From: Collinsella sp. | GTDB taxonomy: Bacteria; Actinomycetota; Coriobacteriia; Coriobacteriales; Coriobacteriaceae | Assembly (NCBI GenBank): GCA_019424905.1 | Contig: JAHYYP010000013.1 | Location: 1 to 44,206, forward strand | Direction of reading: 5' to 3' | Length of the DNA stretch: 44,206 bases | Shown: one piece after another, positions 15,762 to 24,460 of the stretch | How the letters are laid out: every line of letters starts with the position of its first letter | Numbering within the stretch: position 1 is the stretch's first letter | Notes under the pieces: generated by a model | Databases searched by the model: none | The model's input: only the letters and a program-made list of their open reading frames with translations | Told to the model about the DNA's origin: nothing | Position numbers and translations under genes: made by a program

Positions 15762-15861
15762 GCGGGCGCCAGAGCGACAACTTGTCATTCAAAGAGGACG
15801 GCATGACCAGAAGGTCTATGCCGTCCTCTTTTCATGCCAATTTGTTCGCTCTGGCGCCCGC
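15762..15861. repeat. Nested inverted repeat: outer 16-bp stem enclosing a terminator
   Basis: The outer arms 15762-15777 and 15846-15861 (GCGGGCGCCAGAGCGA and its complement) are perfect, extended by a few pairs past a one-base bulge. Inside, 15791-15808 pairs with 15813-15831 (18 bp, one bulged T at 15817) around AGAA, followed by TTTTC. The inner tip GGCATGACC-AGAA-GGTC-T-ATGCC recurs in altered form at 23736-23760. No gene fits in 15669-16145. Confidence 0.75.
15791..15834 (+). terminator. Inner terminator hairpin of the nested element
   Basis: An 18-bp stem AAAGAGGACGGCATGACC with AGAA loop and one bulged T, followed by a short T-run. Probably the true terminator of the htpG transcript. 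Confidence 0.65.
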
Positions 15862-15903
15862 TCGCTGGCATTGCTAAAACATCGATGTTACCGTGGTCCA
15901 AAC

Positions 15904-15959
15904 TAGTCGTTGGGGGCGTTCTTGTTTGACCAGTCGTTTAAGAACGTCCCCGATGACTA
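15904..15959 (+). repeat. 20-bp intergenic stem-loop with three G-U pairs
   Basis: Arms 15904-15923 and 15940-15959 pair along all 20 positions. The three non-Watson-Crick positions are all G-U on the + strand and would be A-C mismatches on the minus strand. The loop is 16 nt and there is no T-run. The stretch 15960-16047 is AT-rich and holds CTGTACAACTGTAC near 16015-16029. Confidence 0.7.
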
Positions 15960-16047
15960 TTTGAATTGCTAATTTGTGCGGGTTGTGGTTTTGTGACCTG
16001 CTGAAATTAAAGATACTGTACAACTGTACGTTAATTCGTCTTCGTAG

Positions 16048-16053
16048 TATATT
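16048..16053 (+). promoter_or_regulatory. -10 element upstream of first YhgE gene
   Basis: TATATT, with a poor -35 17 bp upstream that overlaps the CTGTAC-AA-CTGTAC repeat at about 16016-16029, a possible regulator site. The leader to the start codon would be roughly 90 nt. Confidence 0.35.
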
Positions 16054-16145
16054 GCTACCCGCAAAACTCAATACCATTGTGCTCTGAGACGCTAAAGCGC
16101 TTACGTACAATGGTTATCGATAGTACGATTCGATTCAACGACAGG

Positions 16146-18926
16146 ATGGATGGTCCAAGCGTGAGTCTCGGCAGCAAACTATCCAATGCAAAGGTCTCCT
16201 TTGCGATATTTAAGCGCGACATTAAGCGACTGCTTGTGAACCCCGTCGCCTTGGTGGTTACCCTTGGCGTGTGCGTTATTCCCTCGCTGTATGCCTGGTA
16301 CAACATCGTGGCCAACTGGGATCCGTACGGAAACACCCAGGGCATCAAGATTGCCATCGCCAACAACGATCGGGGCACCCAAAACGACCTGGTGGGCGAG
16401 CTCAACGCGGGCGATCAGGTCGTCGATCAGCTCAAGGAGAACGATCAGCTGGGCTGGACGTTCGTCGACTCGACGGCCGATGCCAAGGAGGGCGTCGAGA
16501 GCGGCGAGTACTATGCCGCTATCGTGATTCCCAAGAACTTCTCGGATAACCTGGTTTCGATGCTCGACGGCAACTACCATCAGCCCAAGCTCACGTACTA
16601 CGTCAATGAGAAGAAGAGCGCCATTGCGCCCAAGGTTACCGATACCGGTGCAAACACCATCGAGGAGCAGATCAACTCGGAATTTGTCTCTACGGTAGGC
16701 AAGACTGTTGCCGGTATCGCCAAGGATGCCGGTGTCGATTTAAAGGACAAGGCAACCCAGACTCAGGACTCGCTGGCAAGTTCGGTGTCCGAGGCGTCCG
16801 ACACCTTGGGCGAGGTGCGCGATTCGATTGGCGATATGAATGCCGCCATCGATAAGACGAGTGGCGCTATCGCCTCGGCTGATGCGGCACTTGCCGGCTT
16901 GCAAGGCCAGGCACCGTCGCTGACGCAGGCGATCTCCCAGGGCAACGATCTGCTGAGCGAAGCTCGCACCACGGCGGGCAACTCCATCACCTCGCTCTCC
17001 AAGGCGCTCTCGGAAGGCAGCCTTGCGCTCACCAAGACGTCGGCCTCTGCGAACGCTGCCATCGGCAAGCTGACGGGCGCGGTCACATCTACGACCACCC
17101 GTATCGACAACTCGCTCGAGTCTCTTCAAGCGACGATCGACCACAATAAGGCCGTTATCGGGCACTTGGAGATTCTCGCCAATGACACGTCGACAGGTTC
17201 CGAGGAAATTGACGCGCGCATTGTATCGACCATCGATTTGCTTCGAGAGCAGAATGAAAAGCTTCAGAGCATCAAGGACGGTCTGTCCGCGCAGTCGAGC
17301 GCCATGGCGAATGACGCAGCGGCTGTTTCGGGTGCCAGTGACGCTATCAATAACGCAATTCATACCGGTGCGACCAACCTTGGCCAAGCCCAGACGGACT
17401 TGGGCCAAAACGCGCTGCCGAAGGCCTCGAGCGCGCTCGACTCTTTTGCTGCCGTTTCGGGCGACCTGACCGGTATCGTCTCGGGTATGACACCTACACT
17501 TGCAAATGCGCGCGGCACGTTGGCGCAGCTTAGCGCTACGCTCGGCCAGGCCAAGACCACGCTGTCCCAGACCGATTCCTCGCTTGCCAAGGTCCAGGAC
17601 AAGCTTGCAACCGCCGCCAATGACATCGCGGCGCTGCAGACCTCCGAGTCCATGGGCGAGCTGGCCGATCTGATGGGCGTCGATGTCAATGACGTGGCAG
17701 ATTTCATGGCGTCTCCGGTTGAGTTGACGTCCAAGCCAATCTATCCGGTCAAGAGCTTTGGCTCGGGCATCGCTCCCTTCTACACCAATCTGGCGCTTTG
17801 GGTGGGCGGCTATGTGCTCATCGCCATTTACAAGCTCGAGGTCGACCGTGAAGGTGTTGGCAGCTTTACGGCGCGCCAAGGCTACTTTGGCCGCTGGTTG
17901 CTCATGGTGATCCTGGGCGCGTTGCAGGCCATCATCGTTACGGTAGGCGATCTGGTGATTGGCGTGCAGTGCGTCAGCCCGCTGCTGTTCGTGCTGGGCG
18001 GCATCGCCATTTCGTTCACCTACGTCAATATCATCTATGCGCTGTCCACCACGTTTAAGCATATCGGCAAGGCTATCGGCGTCATTCTCGTCATCGTGCA
18101 GATCCCGGGTTCGTCGGGCATGTACCCCATCGAGATGATGCCCGGCTTCTTCCAGTGGCTGCACCCGCTGCTGCCCTTTACCTACGGCATCAATCTGCTG
18201 CGCGAGACGGTCGGCGGCATGTATTCGTTCAACTACCTGTTTAACCTGTGCATTCTGGGCGTGTTCTTGATCGTGGCGCTCTTTATCGGCCTGCAGCTGC
18301 GTCCGCTGCTGCTCAACCTTAACCTGCTCTTTGATAAACAGCTCTCCACGACCGGTATGATGATTTGCGAGTCCAACGACCTGCCGCGCCAGCGCTACTC
18401 GCTGCGCACGGCCATGCGCGTCATGCTCGATTCCGATTCGTACCGTCGCGAACTGCTCGATCATGCGGTCGCCTTTGAACATCGCTACCCGTACTACATC
18501 AAGGGCGGTTTTGCCGCCGTGGTGGGCGTTCAGGTCCTGCTCTTTGTCCTGTCGACGGTTCTCGATATCGACAATAACGGCAAGATCATCCTGCTTGTCA
18601 TTTGGATCATCTCGGTTATTGCCATCTGCGGCTGGCTTATCAATATCGAATATATCCGAGCGAGCCTCAATACCCAGATGCGCATCTCGGCGCTTTCGGA
18701 TGAGGACCTGCGTCGCGAGATGCGCGAACACACGGCCGCCATTCCTGCCGCCCGCCACATGTTTGGCCTCAACGCCAGCGAGCGTGGTGCCAAGGGCGGC
18801 GATCAGTCCACGGGCCGCTTGCCGCATATCGGCTCGCACCATAAATCTCAGGGCAGCGACAGCACAGCCACAAATGATGGAGATACCACCGCGCTTGGCA
18901 AGCACTCCAAAGGAGGTGAGGCATAA
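16146..18926 (+). CDS. YhgE/Pip-family membrane protein, long form
   Basis: The family is called phage infection protein or YhgE and is related to the type VII secretion protein EsaA. An N-terminal helix (KRDIKRLLVNPVALVVTLGVCVIPSLYAWYNI) is followed by the hallmark NWDPYGNTQGIKIAIANNDRG. A long extracellular region of about 450 residues is rich in Ala, Ser, Thr and coiled-coil repeats. Six or so C-terminal helices of ABC-2 type follow, including FTYVNIIYALSTTFKHIGKAIGV and SGMYPIEMMPGFFQWLHPLLPFTYGIN. It has about 200 further residues with two more helices and a polar tail, absent from its neighbour. The start is uncertain: ATG 16146 or GTG 16161 fit the homology, and ribosome sites are weak. 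The next gene begins at the very next base. Confidence 0.85.
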   Translation: MDGPSVSLGSKLSNAKVSFAIFKRDIKRLLVNPVALVVTLGVCVIPSLYAWYNIVANWDPYGNTQGIKIAIANNDRGTQNDLVGELNAGDQVVDQLKENDQLGWTFVDSTADAKEGVESGEYYAAIVIPKNFSDNLVSMLDGNYHQPKLTYYVNEKKSAIAPKVTDTGANTIEEQINSEFVSTVGKTVAGIAKDAGVDLKDKATQTQDSLASSVSEASDTLGEVRDSIGDMNAAIDKTSGAIASADAALAGLQGQAPSLTQAISQGNDLLSEARTTAGNSITSLSKALSEGSLALTKTSASANAAIGKLTGAVTSTTTRIDNSLESLQATIDHNKAVIGHLEILANDTSTGSEEIDARIVSTIDLLREQNEKLQSIKDGLSAQSSAMANDAAAVSGASDAINNAIHTGATNLGQAQTDLGQNALPKASSALDSFAAVSGDLTGIVSGMTPTLANARGTLAQLSATLGQAKTTLSQTDSSLAKVQDKLATAANDIAALQTSESMGELADLMGVDVNDVADFMASPVELTSKPIYPVKSFGSGIAPFYTNLALWVGGYVLIAIYKLEVDREGVGSFTARQGYFGRWLLMVILGALQAIIVTVGDLVIGVQCVSPLLFVLGGIAISFTYVNIIYALSTTFKHIGKAIGVILVIVQIPGSSGMYPIEMMPGFFQWLHPLLPFTYGINLLRETVGGMYSFNYLFNLCILGVFLIVALFIGLQLRPLLLNLNLLFDKQLSTTGMMICESNDLPRQRYSLRTAMRVMLDSDSYRRELLDHAVAFEHRYPYYIKGGFAAVVGVQVLLFVLSTVLDIDNNGKIILLVIWIISVIAICGWLINIEYIRASLNTQMRISALSDEDLRREMREHTAAIPAARHMFGLNASERGAKGGDQSTGRLPHIGSHHKSQGSDSTATNDGDTTALGKHSKGGEA

Positions 18927-21116
18927 ATGAAGAACATCCTGCATCTGTTTAAGCGCGATGTCCAAAACGTGTCTCGCTCCGTGATCGGCTTGGTTGTCGT
19001 GATGGGCCTCATTATCGTACCGTGTCTGTACGCGTGGTTTAACATCGCCGGCAGCTGGGATCCGTACGGCAACACCGGCAATCTTAAGATCGCCGTGGTC
19101 AACACCGATGAGGGTTACGAGAGCGATTTGATCCCCGTCGAGGTTAACGTGGGCGAAAACGTGACCGCCACCCTACGCGGCAACGAGAGCTTCGATTGGG
19201 TTGTGCTCAACAATCGCGAAAAGGCTATCGAGGGCGTTAAGTCGGGCGCGTACTATGCTGCCGTCGTTATCCCCAAAACGTTTAGCGCTGACATGATGAC
19301 GCTTTTCTCGACCGACGTGAAGCATGCCGATATCGAGTTCTACGAGAATCAGAAGGCCAACGCCATTGCGCAGATCGTGACCGAGAAGGGTTCGAGCGCC
19401 GTCCAGAGCCAGGTTAACAAAACTTTTACCGAGACCATTACGACGATCGGTCTTAAGACGGTGTCCAGCCTGCTCGATTACATGAGCACCGACCAGGTGG
19501 GTAACTTTATCGCCAACCTGTCCTCGACGCTCGGCGATTCGATTGAGGACCTGCGAGACGTTCGGGCAAATGCTTCGTCGCTGGCGGGCATTTTGAGCTC
19601 CACGTCCGATTCGCTGACGTCGGCGAGCGGCATGCTCAAGCAGACGGGCACGGTCGATGAGTCAACGAAGCAGCTGATGGAGCATGTCAAGAGCGGTATT
19701 AGCGATTCCAAGGAAGCGCTGAAGGACGCCAACGACGCCATCAATGCCGCGATTGACGGAAGCGCGGGCTCGTTTGACAACGTGTCCGCCGAGCTTGCGA
19801 AGGCATTTGATGCCGCGAATCAACATGTCGACCTTACAGTGTCCCAGCTCAACGATGCCGCGGCGGCGCTCAACACGCGTGCCGACGATATCGACGCCAC
19901 GGCCGACCAGCTCCGCAGCTTTGCCGATCAGGTGACTGACGAAAAACTCCAGGACAGCCTCAAGTCTGTGGCAACATCGCTGAGCAGGATTGCTGTGGAG
20001 TATCGCAACAACGCCAAGGACTTGACGGCCACCGCGAAGTCTCTCTCTGACAGCATGGCAGAGGTTAATAAGTCGCGTGCCGAGGTCGATCAGGCAATCG
20101 CGGATGCCAAGGCTGGTATCTCGGGCGCCAAGACTGACTACGACTCTGCGTTTTCGGCCAAGGCAAAGGAGCTCAAGAAGACCATCTCGGGCGTTTTGGA
20201 TTCGCTGAACGGTATTTCGAACGATCTGGATAGTGCTGTTGCTGGCCTGACCGACGCATCCGGTTCGCTGGCAAAGGGCCTCTCCAAGGCTGCAAAGCTG
20301 GTCAACAAGGCTTCTGATCAGCTGGGCGAGGCGTCGGACAAGATCAGTGCGTTTAAGGACGAGCTCGACGGCGCCTTGATGTCGGATGACCTCGCTACGA
20401 TCAAGACGATGATCGGCAATGATCCCGAGGGTCTGGCCGTGTCGCTTTCCGGCCCCGTCGCGCTCGATCGCAAGCCGGTCTATCCGATCCGCAACTACGG
20501 TTCGGCCATGGCACCGTTCTACACGATTCTGTCGCTCTGGGTGGGCTCGATTGTGCTGGCGGCCATGATGAAGGTCTCGGTTGACGATGAGCTTATCAAC
20601 GAGCTCATCCCCGTGCGCCTGCACGAGATCTACCTGGGCCGCTACCTGTTCTTTGGCGGTCTGGCCCTGCTGCAGGCAACGCTCGTGTGTGCGGGCGACA
20701 TCCTGTTCTTTGGCATCCAGTGCGACGACCCGCTGCAGTTTGTGCTGGCGGGCTGGGTCGCGAGTCTCGTGTTCTCCAATATCGTCTACACGCTTACGGT
20801 TTCGTTTGGCGATATCGGCAAGGCGCTTGCAGTCGTGCTGCTGGTCATGCAGGTCGGCGGTTCGGGCGGCACGTTCCCCATCGAGATGACCGGCCCCGTG
20901 TTCCAGGCGATCTATCCGTTCCTGCCGTTCACCCACGGCATCAACGCCATGCATGCCGCCATGGCCGGTGCGTACCACATGGAGTACTGGATTGAGCTAG
21001 GCATTCTGGCGAGCTATCTGATTCCGTCGCTGGCACTGGGCGTCGTCTTCCGCCGCCCGGTCATCAAAGCCAACGACTGGATCATCGAAAAACTGGAGTC
21101 AACCAAATTGATTTAG
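18927..21116 (+). CDS. YhgE/Pip-family membrane protein, short form
   Basis: A 729-residue paralogue of the upstream gene. It shares the N-terminal helix (IVPCLYAWFNI), the signature SWDPYGNTGNLKIAVVNTDEG, a long Ala/Ser-rich coiled-coil extracellular domain (about 170-480) and the C-terminal ABC-2-type helices with GTFPIEMTGPVFQAIYPFLPFTHGINAMH. The start ATG has a consensus AAAGGAGGTGA upstream and follows the preceding TAA with no gap, so the two are co-translated and probably form a heteromeric complex. Family members act as bacteriophage receptors in Lactococcus, and relatives support type VII secretion; no ESX substrate or EssC gene is in this window. Confidence 0.87.
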   Translation: MKNILHLFKRDVQNVSRSVIGLVVVMGLIIVPCLYAWFNIAGSWDPYGNTGNLKIAVVNTDEGYESDLIPVEVNVGENVTATLRGNESFDWVVLNNREKAIEGVKSGAYYAAVVIPKTFSADMMTLFSTDVKHADIEFYENQKANAIAQIVTEKGSSAVQSQVNKTFTETITTIGLKTVSSLLDYMSTDQVGNFIANLSSTLGDSIEDLRDVRANASSLAGILSSTSDSLTSASGMLKQTGTVDESTKQLMEHVKSGISDSKEALKDANDAINAAIDGSAGSFDNVSAELAKAFDAANQHVDLTVSQLNDAAAALNTRADDIDATADQLRSFADQVTDEKLQDSLKSVATSLSRIAVEYRNNAKDLTATAKSLSDSMAEVNKSRAEVDQAIADAKAGISGAKTDYDSAFSAKAKELKKTISGVLDSLNGISNDLDSAVAGLTDASGSLAKGLSKAAKLVNKASDQLGEASDKISAFKDELDGALMSDDLATIKTMIGNDPEGLAVSLSGPVALDRKPVYPIRNYGSAMAPFYTILSLWVGSIVLAAMMKVSVDDELINELIPVRLHEIYLGRYLFFGGLALLQATLVCAGDILFFGIQCDDPLQFVLAGWVASLVFSNIVYTLTVSFGDIGKALAVVLLVMQVGGSGGTFPIEMTGPVFQAIYPFLPFTHGINAMHAAMAGAYHMEYWIELGILASYLIPSLALGVVFRRPVIKANDWIIEKLESTKLI

Positions 21117-21179
21117 TTCAGCAACGTAAACGCCGTCGGAACATCGAGATCTTCCAACCCGATGCTTTAGCGTAGTGAA

Positions 21180-21209
21180 TTGCACGGGCTGCTTGGTTGT
21201 TGCTACAGT
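21180..21209 (+). promoter_or_regulatory. Candidate promoter of EamA transporter
   Basis: TTGCAC (21180-21185) and TACAGT (21204-21209) with an 18-bp spacer. The -10 lies inside the dyad GCTAC-A-GTAGC (21202-21212). Confidence 0.4.
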
Positions 21210-21210
21210 A

Positions 21211-21250
21211 GCGGGGCGTGCCGGGGGTCCGGTGCGCCCTGCTTTTATTT
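21211..21250 (+). terminator. Terminator after the YhgE pair
   Basis: Arms 21211-21224 and 21229-21242 give a 14-bp stem with GGGT loop, followed by TTTTATTT. Its three imperfect pairs are all G-U on the + strand. It lies about 95 nt after the YhgE stop. Confidence 0.7.
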
Positions 21251-21317
21251 GACCATGAGGCGGCACGCAGCCATGCGCGTGCGGACACCACGCCCAGATT
21301 GAGCGCGAGGATGCCCT

Positions 21318-22301
21318 ATGGCCCAGCATGCCACTGACAATATCGAAATGATGCCCGATAGCCCTGTTGCTCGCGAGGACCTGGGCGCGGGCGGCACCTC
21401 CCGCGGCGCCGGCGCTCGCTCGCCGCTGTTCTGGAAAGTCCTGCTGCTTTCGGTGGCAGTCGTCTGGGGCTACTCCTTTACGACCATGAAGGACGCGCTC
21501 GACACCATTCCGGTGTTCGAACTGCTCTACGTGCGCTTTCTGCCTGCGGCGTTGGTCATGTTTTTCATCTTCCACAAGCGCATCATCGCGCACCTCAACG
21601 CCCGCAACCTTATCGTCGGACTTGGCATGGGCGCACTTATGTGGGCCGCCTACGCCCTGCAGACAGTCGGTCTGGCGCACACCACGGCGGGCAAGAATGC
21701 TTTTTTGACGGGCACGTATTGCATCGTTGTGCCGTTCGCGAGCTATTTTCTGAGCGGCGAAAAACTCACCCGCTATAACCTGGGCGCGGCGCTGCTGTGC
21801 TTGGCGGGCATTGGCTTGGTGGCGCTCGATAGCGTTGAATTCAACATCGGTGATGTCATTACGCTGGCGGGTGCGGTCTTTTTCGCCATCCAGATGGCGG
21901 TGACTGCCAAGTACGGTCGCAAAATGGACATCAACGTCATCACGTTTTGGATGTTTGTGGGCAACGGCGTGCTGAGCCTGGCAACGTCGCTGCTATTCGA
22001 GACCCAAGCGCCTCTGTCCGTGTGGACGCCGAGCTTTATCAGCGCGATGGCGTTTCTCTCGGTTGGTTGCACATGCGCGGCTCTGCTCATCCAAAACGTC
22101 GGCTTGGCGCATGTCTCGGCCTCGACGGGCTCACTGCTCCTTTCGATGGAGTCGCCTTCGGGCGTGCTGTTCTCGGTGCTGCTGATGGGGGAGGCGCTCA
22201 CCTCGCGCCTGCTCGCCGGCTTCGCGCTCATCTTTCTTTCGATTATCTTGAGCGAGACGCATTTCGATTTCTTGCGCCGAAAATCACACCCGCAATTGTA
22301 A
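21318..22301 (+). CDS. EamA/DMT-superfamily transporter
   Basis: A 327-residue inner-membrane transporter with ten predicted helices in two five-helix EamA repeats (for instance LLSVAVVWGYSFTTMKDAL starting repeat 1 and VITLAGAVFFAIQMAVTAKYG starting repeat 2). The conserved Glu near the end of the second repeat is in LLMGEALTSRLLAGFALIFLSIIL. The first 45 residues are polar and rich in Gly and Arg. Members export amino acids or other metabolites; the substrate cannot be told here. GAGG lies 11 nt before ATG 21318. A terminator follows 12 bp after the stop. Confidence 0.9.
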   Translation: MAQHATDNIEMMPDSPVAREDLGAGGTSRGAGARSPLFWKVLLLSVAVVWGYSFTTMKDALDTIPVFELLYVRFLPAALVMFFIFHKRIIAHLNARNLIVGLGMGALMWAAYALQTVGLAHTTAGKNAFLTGTYCIVVPFASYFLSGEKLTRYNLGAALLCLAGIGLVALDSVEFNIGDVITLAGAVFFAIQMAVTAKYGRKMDINVITFWMFVGNGVLSLATSLLFETQAPLSVWTPSFISAMAFLSVGCTCAALLIQNVGLAHVSASTGSLLLSMESPSGVLFSVLLMGEALTSRLLAGFALIFLSIILSETHFDFLRRKSHPQL

Positions 22302-22313
22302 ACAACTTGTTGC

Positions 22314-22338
22314 GCCGCCCTCCCAGGGCGGCATTTTT
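22314..22338 (+). terminator. Terminator of EamA gene
   Basis: GCCGCCCT, CCC loop, AGGGCGGC, then ATTTTT. Confidence 0.85.
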
Positions 22339-22364
22339 ATGTCATGCCCTTACAGTTGTACCTT

Positions 22365-22386
22365 GCACTTTACGCTATCAAAGTGC
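22365..22386. promoter_or_regulatory. Inverted repeat upstream of M20 gene
   Basis: GCACTTT (22365-22371), 8-nt spacer, AAAGTGC (22380-22386), 30 bp before the start codon. Possibly an operator; TTACAG at 22350-22355 could be a -35. Confidence 0.4.
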
Positions 22387-22416
22387 GTGCTGCAAAAACG
22401 TTACTGGAGGGCTTCT

Positions 22417-23709
22417 ATGGCATCAGCTCTGTCCGATTTTCAACCGCAACCAGCGCCCCAGGCCACCGCGGCGGCGCAGGCCGCTATCGGTGACGGTCTT
22501 GTCGCAGAAGCTCAGGCTTTTGCAGACGAGCTCGCTGCATGGCGACACGATCTACACCAGATGCCCGAGCTGGGTAACAATCTTCCGCAGACGTCTGCCT
22601 ATATCCAGGCACGTCTGGACGAGATGGACATCCCCCATACCACGCTAGTCGACGGTTCCTGCGCCGTTGGCCTGATCGGTGCCGGTGCGGCCGCTCAGGG
22701 CAATGGCACGTGCAAGGACGAGCAGGCCGGAACGGTCGTCATGCTCCGAGGCGATATGGATGCCCTTCCCGTTGTCGAGGAATCCGGCGAGCCCTTTGCA
22801 TCCACCAATGGCTGCATGCATGCTTGCGGTCACGATATGCACGCGACGGCCCTGCTTGGTGCGGCGCGCCTGCTCAAGGCCCGCGAGGCCGAGCTTGTGG
22901 AGGCCAACGCTACCGTCAAGTTGCTGTTCCAGCCGGGCGAGGAGACCTTTGAGGGAGCACGCGCTGCCATCGCCGACGGCTTGCTCGAGAACCCGCGCCC
23001 TCAGGCGGCCTTTGCCATGCATGTCAACAGCCAGTCGCCGCTTGGCCTGGTGCTCTACGGCAGCCCGGCGCTCTCGGGTGTGTACGGTTTCCGCATCACG
23101 CTCCAGGGCAAGGGCGGCCACGGTTCCAGCCCCGAGATCTGCATCGACCCCATCACGGCCGGCGTCCACGTGCACCTGGCGCTCCAGGAGCTTATCTCCC
23201 GCGAGGTGCCGGCGGCCAAGGAAGTCGCACTTACCGTTGGTAAGTTCGCCGGCGGCTTGGCGGCCAACGTCATCCCCGACACCTGCGTGCTCGAGGGAAC
23301 GCTGCGCGGCTTTGATGTTGAGCTCATGGCTCACCTAAAGACCCGCATCGCGGAGGTCGTTAACGGCGTTGCTACGACCTATCGTACGCCGGCGACCATC
23401 GAGACGCTTTCGGATGTTCCGCCGCTTGTACTCGACAGCGATATGACTCAGGCGTCGCTTGGCTACGTGGGCGCAGTGCTGCCCAAGACGGCTTTCTTGC
23501 CGCTTTTCCATGCCATGGCGAGTGAGGACTTCGCGCTTATCTCGAGCAAGATCCCAAGTGCGTACTTTACCGTGGGCGCGGCCGTAACCGACACGGACGA
23601 ACACTTTGCCCAGCACCATCCCAAGGCACGTTTTAACGATGCCGAGCTGCCGCTCGGTGCCGCGGCCTATACCGCCGTCGCTTTGGGCTATATCGCCGAC
23701 CACCGGTAG
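22417..23709 (+). CDS. M20-family amidohydrolase (hippurate / IAA-amino acid hydrolase type)
   Basis: A 430-residue cytosolic metallohydrolase that cleaves N-acyl or amide bonds of amino-acid conjugates. Metal-site motifs are visible: WRHDLHQMPELGNN, MLRGDMDALPVVEESGEPFAS, MHACGHDMHATALLGAA, FQPGEETFEGA, FAMHVNS and the late MASEDFALIS. A dimerisation lid (residues about 225-330) starts at GSPALSGVYGFRITLQGKGGHGSSPE. The start is ATG 22417 with GGAGG at 22406-22410; the frame is open further upstream but with no ribosome site. Substrate could be N-acetyl or N-benzoyl amino acids or aminobenzoyl-glutamate. It is followed by the remnant of a transporter that may once have served it. Confidence 0.9.
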   Translation: MASALSDFQPQPAPQATAAAQAAIGDGLVAEAQAFADELAAWRHDLHQMPELGNNLPQTSAYIQARLDEMDIPHTTLVDGSCAVGLIGAGAAAQGNGTCKDEQAGTVVMLRGDMDALPVVEESGEPFASTNGCMHACGHDMHATALLGAARLLKAREAELVEANATVKLLFQPGEETFEGARAAIADGLLENPRPQAAFAMHVNSQSPLGLVLYGSPALSGVYGFRITLQGKGGHGSSPEICIDPITAGVHVHLALQELISREVPAAKEVALTVGKFAGGLAANVIPDTCVLEGTLRGFDVELMAHLKTRIAEVVNGVATTYRTPATIETLSDVPPLVLDSDMTQASLGYVGAVLPKTAFLPLFHAMASEDFALISSKIPSAYFTVGAAVTDTDEHFAQHHPKARFNDAELPLGAAAYTAVALGYIADHR

Positions 23710-23718
23710 CACCCAACC

Positions 23719-23776
23719 TTGCCTTTCAAGCCTGCGGGCATGGCCGTAAGGCCTATGCCCTTGTCTTTCAAGGCAA
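23719..23776 (+). repeat. Stem-loop with bulged-tip motif
   Basis: The inner hairpin is GGGCATGGCC (23736-23745), GTAA, GGCC (23750-23753), bulged T, ATGCCC (23755-23760). Outer arms are TTGCCTT (23719-23725) and AAGGCAA (23770-23776). The tip matches the hairpin at 15799-15822 with one compensatory pair change (A-T there, G-C here) and the same bulged T. Confidence 0.6.
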
Positions 23777-23831
23777 TCTTGGGCACTACCGGCGCCCGGC
23801 GCAGGCTATTCGTTTGTCTAAAAGGAGCAGT

Positions 23832-24281
23832 ATGCCCCAGCAGCGTAAGTTCTTCCCCGGCTGGCTCGTGGTGGCCTCCGGCTTCGTGATCATGGCCACG
23901 TGTTACACGATTTTCGTCAACTGCATGAGCCTGTTCCAGCCGCTGATCGTCAGCAACCTGGGTATTTCCCTTGCGCAGTACAACGTCTCCAATGCCATCT
24001 CCACCGTGGTGAGTGTCGTGGGTTCGCTCGTTATCGGTCATGTTGCCGATAAGGTGAGTGGCCGCGTATTGGGCTCGCTTACCGTTATCGCTACCTCGGC
24101 GGTGCTTGCCGGCATGAGCTTTGTCGGTGAGCTGTGGCAGGTCTACGTGCTCTTTGCCGTCTCGGGCTCCTTTGCGAGCACCTGGATCGTGTGCTTGGCG
24201 TGCTCCGTGGTCATGCTCGTGTTCCTGCTGGTATCCGAGCCCATCGCCGCCAAGCTGCGCGCGAGCGTGGCGGGGGAGTAG
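23832..24281 (+). pseudogene. Internally deleted MFS transporter
   Basis: 149 residues where the family has about 400. The first 110 residues are a normal MFS N-terminus (FFPGWLVVASGFVIMATCYTIFVNCMSLFQPLIV, then LVIGHVADKVSGRVLGSL, the loop 2-3 motif). They then jump at about residue 112 into what looks like the last helix and tail of the same protein (STWIVCLACSVVMLVFLLVSEPIAAKLR). The reading frame is kept across the junction, pointing to an in-frame deletion of about 250 codons. AAAGGAGC precedes ATG 23832. It is almost certainly not a working transporter. Three long hairpins follow directly. Confidence 0.8.
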
Positions 24282-24316
24282 GCGTCCGTCGCTCTTTTCT
24301 GTTCGTCCCGTTCTGT

Positions 24317-24380
24317 CCGTGGCCGCCTTGGAAGCCGAATGGATGCTCGTACCATCATTCGGTTTCCAAGGCGGCCACGG
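24317..24380 (+). repeat. 25-bp intergenic stem-loop, first of three
   Basis: Arms 24317-24341 and 24356-24380 are complementary at every position with one G-U (on +), extended by ATG/CAT past a bulged G. No T-run. It begins about 35 nt after the deleted MFS gene. Confidence 0.8.
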
Positions 24381-24390
24381 GCCTACGAAA

Positions 24391-24454
24391 TGATCCCTAT
24401 TCCTCCGTCCCCAAGGGATCACGTGATCCGAAGGGGACGGAGGAAAAGGGATCA
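24391..24454. repeat. 22-bp intergenic stem-loop, second of three
   Basis: Arms 24391-24412 and 24433-24454 are complementary except for one A-A mismatch. The loop holds the perfect 14-nt palindrome GGATCACGTGATCC (24416-24429). Total length 64, the same as the first hairpin. Confidence 0.8.
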
Positions 24455-24460
24455 CAAACA

